NCBI RefSeq assembly: GCF_963966145.1 | Contig: NC_091046.1 | Span: 19,034,001 to 19,098,000, forward strand | Direction: 5' to 3' | DNA length: 64,000 nt | DNA from: Tenebrio molitor | Taxonomy: Eukaryota > Arthropoda > Insecta > Coleoptera > Tenebrionidae | In this document: one piece after another, positions 55,191 through 64,000 of the stretch | Layout of the letters: every line of letters begins with the position of its first letter | Numbering within the stretch: the first letter of the stretch is position 1 | Notes under the pieces: generated by a model | Databases searched by the model: none | What the model saw: the letters and a program-made list of their open reading frames with translations, nothing else | What the model was told of the DNA's origin: nothing | Program-made: the position numbers and the translations under genes

Positions 55191-55462
55191 TTTTCTATTT
55201 TGCCCCTTAAATTTAAAAAAAGTTCTAAACCTAATCCCAGGAAAATTATATTTGGCAAATATAAGGGTTGGTAACGCTGGTATAGTGCTTGTATCTTCCT
55301 AAGGAATTCTGACTTAAGCCCTAAATAAACCGAACAAAGACCCTATTTAAAGAAATTTATTGTCATATTGTGCCTGTCAATCACTAGACGGTCTCCGACA
55401 AATATTTTGAGTACTATCCCAGGTAAGTTTTTTATCTGAGACCGCCTAGTGATTGATAGGTA

Positions 55463-55830
55463 CTATGGTGGTGGTGGACAATAAATTTAGGCCGGCAAAT
55501 TTCTGACATTTCAAGAAAGTCAATGCAAGCGACCATTTATTGTCATTATGACTGATGTATCAGTTTGTCAAACTGAAGGTTTTCAAGCTGTTTGGCGTTT
55601 CCTTCGCCCTTTTCGTAACTTACCTACATATCATGACGCACTAGCATAACTGATTTGTGGTAGCACTTCTCTCTGGTGCACGCTTCTTTTCCCAATTTAA
55701 ATTTTGATTATCGCTGTCACGATGACAAGAATGACAAAAATCGAAAATGGGGTTAGTTGAACATAATGTCAGCTTCACATTTTGATGTCAATCCAATGAC
55801 AGGCCGATCTAAATTTATTGTCCGCCATAG
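55463..55830. mobile_element. 368-bp MITE A inside element C
   Basis: CTATGGTGGTGGTGGACAAT pairs with ATTGTCCGCCATAG; the inner AAATTTAG..GGCC also pairs. TA on both sides. Confidence 0.8.
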
Positions 55831-55832
55831 TA

Positions 55833-56185
55833 CAGTTACGGAATTAAAATTTCGGGCACTATTTTTCTGTCACTTCAACAAAATCTCTGTAAAGCACCTT
55901 CTACTGTCATAATGACTGACATTCAAAAATTAACCTTTTCTGTGTCAGTCACCCAATCAATTTTGAATTTTGAGATTTCAGTTAATTGCACTGAGTGTAA
56001 TTAAATCATGGCTTTGATATGTTGCCTACCCGTTATTATGCCACAAATGACAATTTTTGAATGCCAAAAAGACAAAAACATGACAAGAGTAAAAAATAAG
56101 GTTATTAACGTAAAGGTTGTTATACAGTTTATATCATGAATTCATGACATTGATAATAGTGCCCGAAATTTTAATTCCGCAACTG
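55833..56185. mobile_element. 353-bp MITE B inside element C
   Basis: CAGTTACGGAATTAAAATTT pairs with AAATTTTAATTCCGCAACTG, and CGGGCACTAT with ATAGTGCCCG. It shares its left TA with the right TA of MITE A. Confidence 0.85.
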
Positions 56186-56968
56186 TACAATATCACAATA
56201 AATTTCTTTAAGTAGGGTCTTTGTTCGGTTTATTTATGACTTAAGCCAAAATTCCTTACGAAGATAAAAGCACTAAGTATATAAATAGACGAACAATTAT
56301 TGTAAGTTTTGAATTTAAAGTAGGTATCGTGAAGTGCAGTGGTAGCAACAACTCATTATGAGTCACTGCCAACATTAAAAATTTAAGTAAATGTTCCTGA
56401 AACGCGTATCGAAAAGAGCTCCTTTTCGAAACCCGTTTGAGTGTTATACTGACTGTGTTATAGGTGCAAAATAGAAAAAAGTGATTTTTAATAATTGTCA
56501 TTTACTAATGACACTAATGATTGGTTTTTTTTTTAGAAATTTCTAAAAAATGTTGGCCAAGATTCCGTGTCCGGAATAGTACTTTCTCTACGTAGAATTT
56601 AGTGACTTTTATGCCAACCAATCTCTCGCTGGACAAACTATATCAGAATCATATTACTGATAGTTTAAACTGTGGTTTAACCCTTATTTCTATAATCTGT
56701 GATCCTTTATCCGTACAGTACGTTCACAATCGTTCAAAGCCTACTTTGAGGATAAATGTAAATGAACGCACGATATTTATAATATAGTCCAATTTTTACC
56801 CTTTTGAGGTGACGTCACGATTTCCTTCCTCGCTTTCTCTTTATTGAAACGACAGAAACAGAAAAAACAAAAAAAAAGGCACGTTTATTTATTGATGGTC
56901 ACTTTGAGGTTATTTTATGCTTCTGTCAATTTGACAATTTTTAATTTCTTTCAGTTATTAAGTATTAT

Positions 56969-57202
56969 CCGTTCACGATTGTTTCAAATTCGGACTGTCT
57001 ATGAAAATCTGACATTTTAGTTGGCAATATTGTGATTTGGCATAATAAATCTATTTTAGGTTATAATTGAATTGCATTAAATCAATTAGGGAATTGACAA
57101 CAAGACGAATATTTAACAACGAAACGTCATATGACAGGACCTGACGCCAATCTAACAAAAAAATATCGTGGCCTCCTGCCTGTTTAAAACAATCGTGAAC
57201 GG
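56969..57202. mobile_element. Inverted repeat inside element Q
   Basis: CCGTTCACGATTGTTTCAAA (left) is mirrored by TTTAAAACAATCGTGAACGG (right), 234 bases apart end to end. Confidence 0.55.
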
Positions 57203-57205
57203 CAT

Positions 57206-57648
57206 ATAAAGTTCATTCACGTTGGATTTTCCCTGTCAATTTGTTGTCATGTTGCAAACCTGCACCTCTTTTCCTAGTAATTTCCACATTATCATGTTAA
57301 AGCGATTTGACGTCTTTAATTTTGGATCTTAGTTTGACATGTGAATAAAGTAACAGATTTTTTTCATAAAATTCTATTCCTATCCTATGCCTGGTTAATT
57401 TTACCATGGCAGAAAGAAAAAAGAAGGTTTTATTAAGAGCTAATTTGAAAATTGCTTTAATTAAATGTGGCCAAGAACTGAAAAATACCTATCTCGACCT
57501 AACCTCTACAGTCTACGCATGACATAGTTACTTTATTAGCCCGTATTGGCGACATACACAACTAAAATATTATTGAAGTAAATATCACACTGCCAAAAAA
57601 TTAAATAATTTGACCTTGATGAGGAAAATCCAACGTGAATGAACTTTA
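57206..57648. mobile_element. Second inverted repeat inside element Q
   Basis: AAAGTTCATTCACGTTGGAT pairs with ATCCAACGTGAATGAACTTT; pairing includes TTTTCC/GGAAAA. Confidence 0.55.
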
Positions 57649-57725
57649 CATTGATTACAAACATAACCTTTCGAAGCAATTGTCAACAGATTTGACACAT
57701 TTATAGTTATTTATGTATTTATGAT

Positions 57726-58631
57726 CAGTGTTGGGAGTCAGTTTTATTACCGGTACTTTACCGGTAATATACGGTAAGTTTCAACCCTTTCGGTAATTTT
57801 GGTTTTATTACCGGTAACGTTACGGTAATTTACGGTAAGTTTCAACACTTTCGGTAATTTTGAAGATAGCGCCCTCTATCTTCAAACAAATATGATCTGA
57901 TGCTATATGATTGAAAGTGATCGAGACTATTGAGAATGATGACTGATGATCTAAATTCTGAAATCTGAATTAATCGTTCCAATTTCCAATTCCAACATTC
58001 TCGCATCATGCGTAAAAAATCGGAAATCAGAAATTATTTTGCCGAAACAAAGCGCCAGGAAAAGATATCCAAATTTATATGCAAATTTTGTAAAATAGTA
58101 AGTGCTTAAAATAGGTACAGTTGCGGCTAGTGAAAAGTGAGAAACTTTGACAAATGAAAAATTTTGACTTTGTAAATTTGTGCTAAAATTGACAGTCGCC
58201 GGTATTTACTGTGGTATTTATAAAATGTCACTAAAATAATTTGAATCAGTGGTGTAAGGAATAAAACTCATTGAATGTACAATGGAGAAACATAAAAACA
58301 AAAAATGAAAAAAGGGGTGATATTATATTGTTGCATATTATTTAAAATTAGTCATTTTAACACTTGGCACGTGCCTATCATTTGTCAAAATTGACATAGT
58401 CGATGACGCCAACAACGTCTTTAATAAAAAGTTAATTTACAAAGTAAAATTTTTCAAATTTCGACCGAATGTGTAAATTTTTAGTGTCGCACTGTACATA
58501 CAATTTATATTTTTGGAACTCTTATTACTAATTGCGATGTTTTTACAAATATTACCCAAAGTTACCAAAAAAACCGTAATAAAACCGGTAATATTACCCA
58601 AATAAAAATTACCGGTATTTTTACAACACTG
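57726..58631 (+). mobile_element. Non-autonomous hAT element with 8-bp target duplication
   Basis: TTTATGAT is repeated exactly on both sides (57718-57725, 58632-58639). Termini are CAGTGTTGGGAG and ..ACAACACTG, the hAT pattern. Subterminal zones are full of TTACCGGTAA-type motifs on both sides. A 34-codon frame at 58008-58109 (MRKKSEIRNYFAETKRQEKI, then CKFCKI) looks like the start of a BED zinc finger, followed by a GTAAGT donor. A MITE sits in the interior. The transposase core is missing. Confidence 0.8.
58118..58494. mobile_element. 377-bp MITE inside the hAT element, relative of MITE L
   Basis: CAGTTGCGGCTAGTG at the left and GTGTCGCACTG at the right, TA-flanked; inner blocks CTTTGACAAATGAAAAATTT and AAATTTTTCAAATTTCG pair roughly. 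Confidence 0.6.
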
Positions 58632-58810
58632 TTTATGATCAATTCAAATTTGTTTCTGATCCTAGCTCAAACATACGTAAAGTTACTAGATAATGACGTC
58701 ATCGCAAAAGGGTAAAAATTGGACTATACCACATTGTGGCAATAAAAACGAAAATACATACTATGGTTAGATTGATATTGTATTATGGCCTGGTTGCATA
58801 AAGCTTAGTT

Positions 58811-59133
58811 AGAGGTTTTTCAATCTCTCATGGGTTGTGAGTCATATCTGCGCAAACGACGAACATTCGTTTCAAGTACGCGCTACAAACCGACCGGAAC
58901 CTTTATTATATCTGGCAAATCTGCAGCATTTTCATTTTTCACAGCTGGCTTGATCATTAACGAACCATTGTCTTGTGTTATTACTTATTATGAAATTGTA
59001 ATTTTGAAATTTAACGCGTGGCTAAAATAGTCGACGTTTTCAGTTTTCATTTACCAATTCTTCATTGGTTTATCGCTCCGCCTTCGCGCAGATATTTCCA
59101 AGGTCAAAACCCACGAGAAATTGAGAGACCTCT
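58811..59133. mobile_element. Inverted-repeat element, about 320 bp
   Basis: AGAGGTTTTTCAATCTCTCA with GGGTT pairs with AACCCACGAGAAATTGAGAGACCTCT; ATATCTGCGC and GCGCAGATAT form an inner pair. The 66-codon ORF inside is unsupported. Confidence 0.6.
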
Positions 59134-59214
59134 GTCTATATTTTGAGGTTGGGGTATTGCCTATAGAACAGCACATAGTATTTTTACAGGGTTATGCAAG
59201 CAAAGGTGACTAGA

Positions 59215-59362
59215 TGAAGATCAATTTGTTCTACGCTGTAGGTCTATATCTGCTACAAAAAAGAAGATAGATTTTTGATTTTTTAAAACATTTTTACATG
59301 ATATTTTAATAACTACTTAACAACATACTCTTAAGCTGTTCCGCAAATTTTGGGGCACCTGT
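59215..59362. mobile_element. Right-end fragment of the 'CTGGGTGCCCC' MITE family
   Basis: It matches the right third of the 1574 copy: CTACTTAAC, then AAGCTGTTCCGCAAATTTTG and GGGCACC before TA. Confidence 0.55.
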
Positions 59363-59381
59363 ATATTTATATTTAGAAATA

Positions 59382-59816
59382 CAGGCTGTTTCTGAAATAC
59401 GTGTGTTAATTTTAACCAGTGAAAGAACTCGCCAATTTATGAAACTTTTCTCTATAACATTTTGTAAAATTCGTAAAAGTATTCCAAGATTTTTTGCCCC
59501 ACAATTTTTACCAAACGAGTCGTTTTGTGTGATTAACTAGTTTCTATTTTTTGTAACCATAAGAATCTAAATTTTGATTATTTATTTTTTTCTATAACAA
59601 TGGAACTTTTTAACAAAGCTCTGTTTCTATCACAACAGAAAATTTTCACCCTTATCCATAGGCGGGTATACAGTTATACACTTTGATGGTTAATTTATTC
59701 CAAATTTTAAATCAATTTGTATTGCTTTTTCGTAAAAATGTTATAGAGAAAAGTTCCATGATTTGGCGCGTTCTTCCACTGGTTAAAATTAACACACGTA
59801 TTTCAGAAACACCCTG
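59382..59816. mobile_element. MITE E, complete 435-bp copy
   Basis: CAGGCTGTTTCTGAAATACG and CGTATTTCAGAAACACCCTG are inverted ends; pairing continues through TGTGTTAATTTTAACCAGTG. TA-flanked. A truncated copy is at 25577-25965. Confidence 0.85.
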
Positions 59817-60091
59817 TACATTTTTATTAGACTTACAATTTTAAAATTTGTCCACATTTGTACTTACAATGTTTGATGTTGGCAATGTTTGAGGAGTTAG
59901 TTAATACATAATACTTTATTTTTTAGCAACACGATATTGTTTCTTTTCGTCGTATATACCCATTATGAAAAACAACTCATAACTCCCTTGGGATTTTTCA
60001 AATTTTTTCGCCCTCCGCATTTACAACAAATTCATGAGAACAAAACTATAACAATATGAATATGTATTCACGCAATCTTTCCTGCAAAATA

Positions 60092-60857
60092 ACGGGTGAG
60101 ATAAGTTTTATCTTCAGCACGATTAACCAATTATTATTAATTATTAAAAAATTAGTAAAAATTAAGAAACTTTAGGGTTACATTCCCTTGATATAAGACT
60201 TCAAATGTGTGTAATCAATTTTCACTTAATCACTTAATTCCGAGCCATAAAATTTTAAAAATCGATTTTGAGCAAAAAAAATTTTTTTTCGTACACGTTC
60301 ATAATTCACAATAATTCAAAGAACACATTTACGAAATTCGCATCAAAAGAAAATTATTCGTTTTTGAATTATTACAATTTTAACATTAAGAGCGAAAAAT
60401 TACCAAGATTTACAATTGCAGTGTCATAAATAAATATCTCATTGTTGGGAAACATCTGTTGACCACTTTTCTAGTAATTCTTAAGTCCCTAAAGGGTATC
60501 ATAAATAACCTACGTCAACTTCTTTTGTGAAACTGACCGCCCAATTTAATAATAAATCATAGCTAAATTTTACTCTTTAACATCAAATTCCATTTATTTC
60601 AAAAACCGGTGATGTTTTCATGATTTCAATGACACCAAATTTTTCCTGAATGTTTTAAAGGACTCTCAGTGAAAAATTATGTAAATTAATGTAGCAGTTA
60701 TTGAATTAAAACAAAATCTTTACCTGTTTTATTAAACATTTTGAAATTTTTACAGACTGTTCTAGAGTGATACACAATCATTCCTGAATTTTTTGAGAAT
60801 TTTAAATTGATTAGAAGTGGATGTTTTCGCACTGACGATAAAACTTATCTCACCCGG
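60092..60857. mobile_element. Element F, intact 766-bp copy
   Basis: ACGGGTGAGATAAGTTTTATC at the left is mirrored by GATAAAACTTATCTCACCCG at the right. It gives the empty-site reference for the split copy 45783-51738 and for MITE G. Confidence 0.8.
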
Positions 60858-60897
60858 CATTGTTAAGAAAGTTTTAACTTTAAGTACAGACACCACG

Positions 60898-61014
60898 GGA
60901 GATATTCATGTTTTTCCCCTCGGTTGACTTGTGAACCTTGGGCCAAAGGCCCTCGGTTTATAACCACGTCAACCTCACGGAAAAATCGTGTTCATATCTC
61001 CCTTAATGCATAAA
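60898..61014. repeat. Three-layer palindromic module with GGGCC-AAA-GGCCC core
   Basis: Outer arms GGGAGATAT/ATATCTCCC; next TTTTTCC/GGAAAAA; then GGTTGACTTGTG/CACGTCAACC; the core TTGGGCCAAAGGCCCTCGG is a hairpin. Confidence 0.65.
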
Positions 61015-61183
61015 TATCTATTTCGCCGTGCTAGGACTGCTATATCAAGCAATGGATAACGTGCAACAATCGACAACCGTTAAGTTTAAGTTGTCAAAAA
61101 CACCCCGGCAACAGTCAGGGCTGTTGAGGGAGGTTATCACAGCCCGAATTTTTTCAAAATTTTATTATAGTAGGTATAGTATA

Positions 61184-62045
61184 CAGTAAAAGCTCCCATG
61201 AGCGGACACCGTCGGTCCCCAATTTTTTGTCCGTTCAACAGAGATGTCCGCTCAAAAGAAATACATCTGGTTCAAAGGAAAAAAATTATGTAGGCTATAA
61301 TATTAAGTAATACCTAGTATATTATTCAATTCAATGAGCGGATAATGATCACTATTACTTGTGAGGATGATTTTGTGCACGAGCCGCAGTCGAGTGGCGT
61401 AATTTATCCGAGCAAGTAATATCCATTATCCGCGAGTAGAATACACATTTTCTACGACTATGAAGAGAAATTGATAAATAAGTTTCATTATTAGATAAAC
61501 TGAAACTGACATTTTAAAATTATTACTTTGTATACTTGATACCATTGCATTAAATTTTGCGAGTTGTCTTCATAAACTAGTTTATGTTCAAACCTTCTGT
61601 CTTAGAAACTTCTTTTTTGGTTGACATTCGTTTTCGATTGCCATTTCGCTGTAAACTCTTCACTCTTCTATATAATGACAGATGCTTAAATTTTTCCATG
61701 TCTGTTTTTCGAATTCATTTTAACTTTACCCACTACATATGTATTGCGCAAGTTATCACGAGAGCAAATCATACACTAATAAGAGTAACTCAAAAAAATT
61801 TGATGCATGTAAAACGAGGCGACTAGCTCTGGCTGATGGTGATTGACTGGAGCCGCGTCCGCCTAAGGGAGCTTTATTTTCAAAGAGGGGGGAAAAATTG
61901 CTGTCCGTGTCCGTTCAACAGAGTGTCCGTTCAATAGAGATGACTTTCTTAACAAACTTATACGAATTAAAACGGTGCCCAAAGAACTGTCCGTTCGATA
62001 GAGCTGTCCGTTCATAGGAGCTGTCCGTTAAGGGAGCTTTTACTG
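61184..62045. mobile_element. Pogo-like 862-bp element with TGTCCGTTC repeats
   Basis: CAGTAAAAGCTCCCATGAGC pairs with GCTCCCTT-type right end finishing AGGGAGCTTTTACTG; TA-flanked. A CAGTA.AA..CTC terminus resembles pogo/Tigger elements. TGTCCG(T/C)TC occurs at least six times in direct orientation near the two ends. The 80-codon ORF inside has no support. Confidence 0.65.
61330..61440. repeat. Three-layer palindromic module, core GAGCCGCAGTCGA
   Basis: Arms GAGCGGATAATG/CATTATCCGC, then ATTACTTG/CAAGTAAT, then GGATGATTTTGTGCAC against GTGGCGTAATTTATCC, enclosing the core. It lies inside the pogo-like element. Confidence 0.65.
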
Positions 62046-62064
62046 TATTATGATACAAGTTTAT

Positions 62065-63170
62065 AAGGAAGCCTTTAAAGCACGTGCGACGCGTAGCGGA
62101 GTGCTTTTAACGTCGCAAGTGCTTTAATATTTTTAATAGTATATTAAAGAACGAGTTTTATAAGGGTTGATTTGGCGAACGAGTCCCAGGTGTAGAAAAC
62201 GACCTGTAGGGGAGTTTTCTATGGGACGAGTGCGCCAATGCGGCAATGTCCTTATAAAACGAGTTTTTTATGTTATTTTTTAGAATTTACACCCTTGTTA
62301 TAGTTTTTGAATAAAAAAATTAAAGCCCCAAATTCTAGGGAATTTTGTCTTAATTGGTAATTCAAGGTAACGGATGCAACTATAGTCCCTATAGTCCTAC
62401 AGAAACTCTAGTGGAATTCGCCTTTGGTTGTAAATTTAACAACAACCGAAGAATACAATTTTATCATCAAGTAATAACCTTTGTCATAAATACAACTATC
62501 ACTACCTGCAACATCCCTGCCTGAAGCTAACGTTGCGAACCCCAAACTGACGAACCTCATTAGCATTTATCAGTAGGATTATTGCTGCAGCGTAAAATTC
62601 TATTTTTCAAGTGACAAACATAAATTTACAACCACAGCCGAATTCCACTTGAGTTTCTGTAAGACTATACATCTGTAACAGATGTTAAGAAGTAGAGTTT
62701 GAACAGTAATACCGGAAGTTTTTTGGTGTGTGACAATAATACACTGAAATTTAATATTGATACAAATTTTCTTAGAGATCTATTAAACTACGATTGCTTT
62801 AATAGATAGCCATAAACGACTCCAAATTGAATACAATAATAGACCTATTAGAGACGCAAATTCTAAAAAGGCTCTTATTTTTATTAAACCTGCACTACAA
62901 TGTTCAATGTGAAAATTATAACAAAAAAAGTAAATTGAAATACCTTTTACGAAGTAATCTGTGTCATTAATCGTGGATATAGAAATGGTCACTTGTTGTT
63001 TCGTTGCTATAATAAATTGTGTATAAATGTCTATTTATCATTGTTCAAAGTGTAGGTGAATTTGTTGTTACTTAAGCAACCCTTAAAGCTTTAGTGCTTT
63101 AAAGGCCCTTTTTCGCAGGCATTTTAGTGACAAAACAGGGTTTTATGATTCAGGTATAATAAAAAAAATT
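62065..63170. repeat. Second copy of the 18955 repeat unit, with insertions
   Basis: It follows 18955-19345 closely (GAGTGCTTTTAACGTCGCAA, CGACCTGTAGGGGAGTTTTC, AACGGATGCAACTA, CAGATGTTAA, TATGATTCAG). Extra sequence at 62392-62667 and about 62870-63115 is absent from the first copy. Confidence 0.7.
62392..62667. mobile_element. 276-bp MITE inserted in the repeat unit
   Basis: TAGTCCTACAGAAACTCTAG at the left (an extra partial copy precedes it) pairs with GAGTTTCTGTAAGACTA at the right, continuing through GTGGAATTCG and TTGGTTGTAAATTTA. The paralogue at about 19264 shows the empty site. Confidence 0.75.
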
Positions 63171-63296
63171 GTTTGTTTATGCGTTGTCAAAGTATTTTTT
63201 TAACAGTTTCCCATGATTTTCTAATTTTTTCCCTTCAAAAAAATGCTGAATATTTCAATAATGTTTAATGTAATTTAGCACGAGGAAAAACGTTAT

Positions 63297-63536
63297 ATAA
63301 CTCCGTACTCTGATAGATTGCACGTTTTTTGACAAAAGACAGACACAGAAACTGGTTTGGCGAGAATTAATCTGCAGGGATACAACGGTTTTCTACATAA
63401 CGTGAAACAATTGAGATGGAGAGTTTAGTATTTTTCACTGCTTTATGTTTTGGAACTAGAATTTAAAAACGTGCAATCTATCACCGTACGGAGTTACACG
63501 TACTCTGTTCTGTTAAGGGCCATAATGACCCTTAAT
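63297..63536. repeat. Inverted repeat plus adjacent palindrome
   Basis: CTGATAGATTGCACGTTTTT (left) and AAAAACGTGCAATCTATCAC (right) pair, with CTCCGTAC/GTACGGAG outside them. TTAAGGGCCATAATGACCCTTAA-like palindrome follows at 63514-63536. Confidence 0.6.
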
Positions 63537-64000
63537 GCGTAAATAACTATACAGGGTTATTCACAAGAGGGGTATTTCTAAATTTCTTTTTGCCGCAACC
63601 CATCATACACATTGCAACAATATCTTGATTTCAAATTTTGAAAATAATTATAACTGAATCCACGATGGTGTTAGTCATGTCTCTTTGACGTTAAAGCAAA
63701 AAATCTTTGTCAATTGCAAAAATTTGTTTTTACAATAACGAAAAGACTGGCATGCACCTCATTTATGGATAGTGTGGAAAAAATTCTGTCGCCGCTGCGG
63801 ACGTTTACAAGCCGATGGTAGACACTTCGAACACCTTTTACATTAACTTAATTCGTTAATTTATTTGTTGAATTTTGATTAAATACCAGTTATCTGCCAA
63901 TCTGACATTTCTGATAAATCTCTCCAACTTACTTTGATTTCTAATTTAAAAGAAATAACACATTTGATTTAGTAGTTACTGCCATTGGTATTGTTGGTTG
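63537..64000. other. Window end, probably a further mobile element
   Basis: TA CAGGGTTATTCACAAG at about 63551 looks like the left end of another TA-flanked element whose right end would lie beyond the window. No gene seen. Confidence 0.35.

Larger units (their letters stand above)
55284..56274. mobile_element. Element C, copy interrupted by two MITEs
   Basis: Its two halves (55284-55462 and 56186-56274) align to the intact 265-bp copy at 46540-46804. They are separated at the sequence GGTAC..TACAATATC by two MITEs placed end to end. Confidence 0.8.
54915..56580. mobile_element. 1.67-kb TA-flanked element containing further insertions
   Basis: CTATTCCGGACACGGAATCT is mirrored exactly by AGATTCCGTGTCCGGAATAG, with TTGGCCA also paired; TA on both sides. 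It contains a palindromic module and element C copy 2. Confidence 0.8.
54206..56594. repeat. Dispersed repeat R, copy broken by two insertions
   Basis: Blocks matching 17086-17215 appear at 54206-54256, 54852-54914 and 56581-56594, in the same order and orientation. Element 54266-54842 and element 54915-56580 separate them. Confidence 0.65.
56785..58726. mobile_element. 1.9-kb TA-flanked element Q, host of a hAT insertion
   Basis: TAGTCCAATTTTTACCCTTT and AAAGGGTAAAAATTGGACTA are exact inverted ends; TGACGTCA-like blocks next to them also pair. The interior has two smaller inverted repeats and a complete hAT-type element. A 37-codon ORF at 57405 is unrecognised. Confidence 0.75.

Noticed and set aside
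61584..61826. 80-codon ORF in the pogo-like element
   Set aside because: No DDxD motif or helix-turn-helix on either strand that I could recognise.

Overview
The window is nuclear DNA from an insect. It is strongly AT-rich by eye, its genes have many introns, and several of those introns are only 49 to 68 bases long. Both genes encode proteins of insect/metazoan families. A beetle would fit the abundance of TA-flanked inverted-repeat elements, but the order is a guess. No bacterial, CRISPR, tRNA or rRNA feature was seen.

There are two complete protein-coding genes. The first, on the + strand (5409-12164, 9 exons, 517 codons before the stop), encodes an SLC17-family major facilitator transporter of the sialin / insect 'putative inorganic phosphate cotransporter' type. 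The second, on the - strand (37518 down to 16039, 14 exons, 666 residues), encodes a conventional calcium- and diacylglycerol-dependent protein kinase C, most like Drosophila Pkc53E. Every exon junction of both was rebuilt by hand and keeps frame. The two genes converge, their stop codons are about 3.9 kb apart, and nothing links them functionally.

Layout: 1-5 kb holds intergenic inverted-repeat elements. 5.4-12.2 kb is the transporter. 12.2-16 kb is sparse intergenic DNA with one small exon-like island. 16-37.5 kb is the PKC gene, whose introns carry at least a dozen mobile-element copies, two LINE families, and an unexplained 66-codon acidic-tailed ORF. From 38.7 kb to the end there is no host gene. 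That part is a graveyard of DNA transposons: a 4.4-kb Helitron, a frame-broken DD41D-type Tc1/mariner transposase, a non-autonomous hAT with a perfect 8-bp target duplication, a pogo-like element, a candidate element with 9-bp target duplication, and many TA-flanked MITEs. Several are nested up to four deep, so their order of insertion can be read.

The most unusual signal is a scattered set of multi-layered palindromes. Each has different outer arms but a similar short core (GA(G/C)...(G)NAG...GA, often itself a hairpin). In one tandem duplication, two copies differ by a compensatory base-pair change in the arms. I do not recognise this family.
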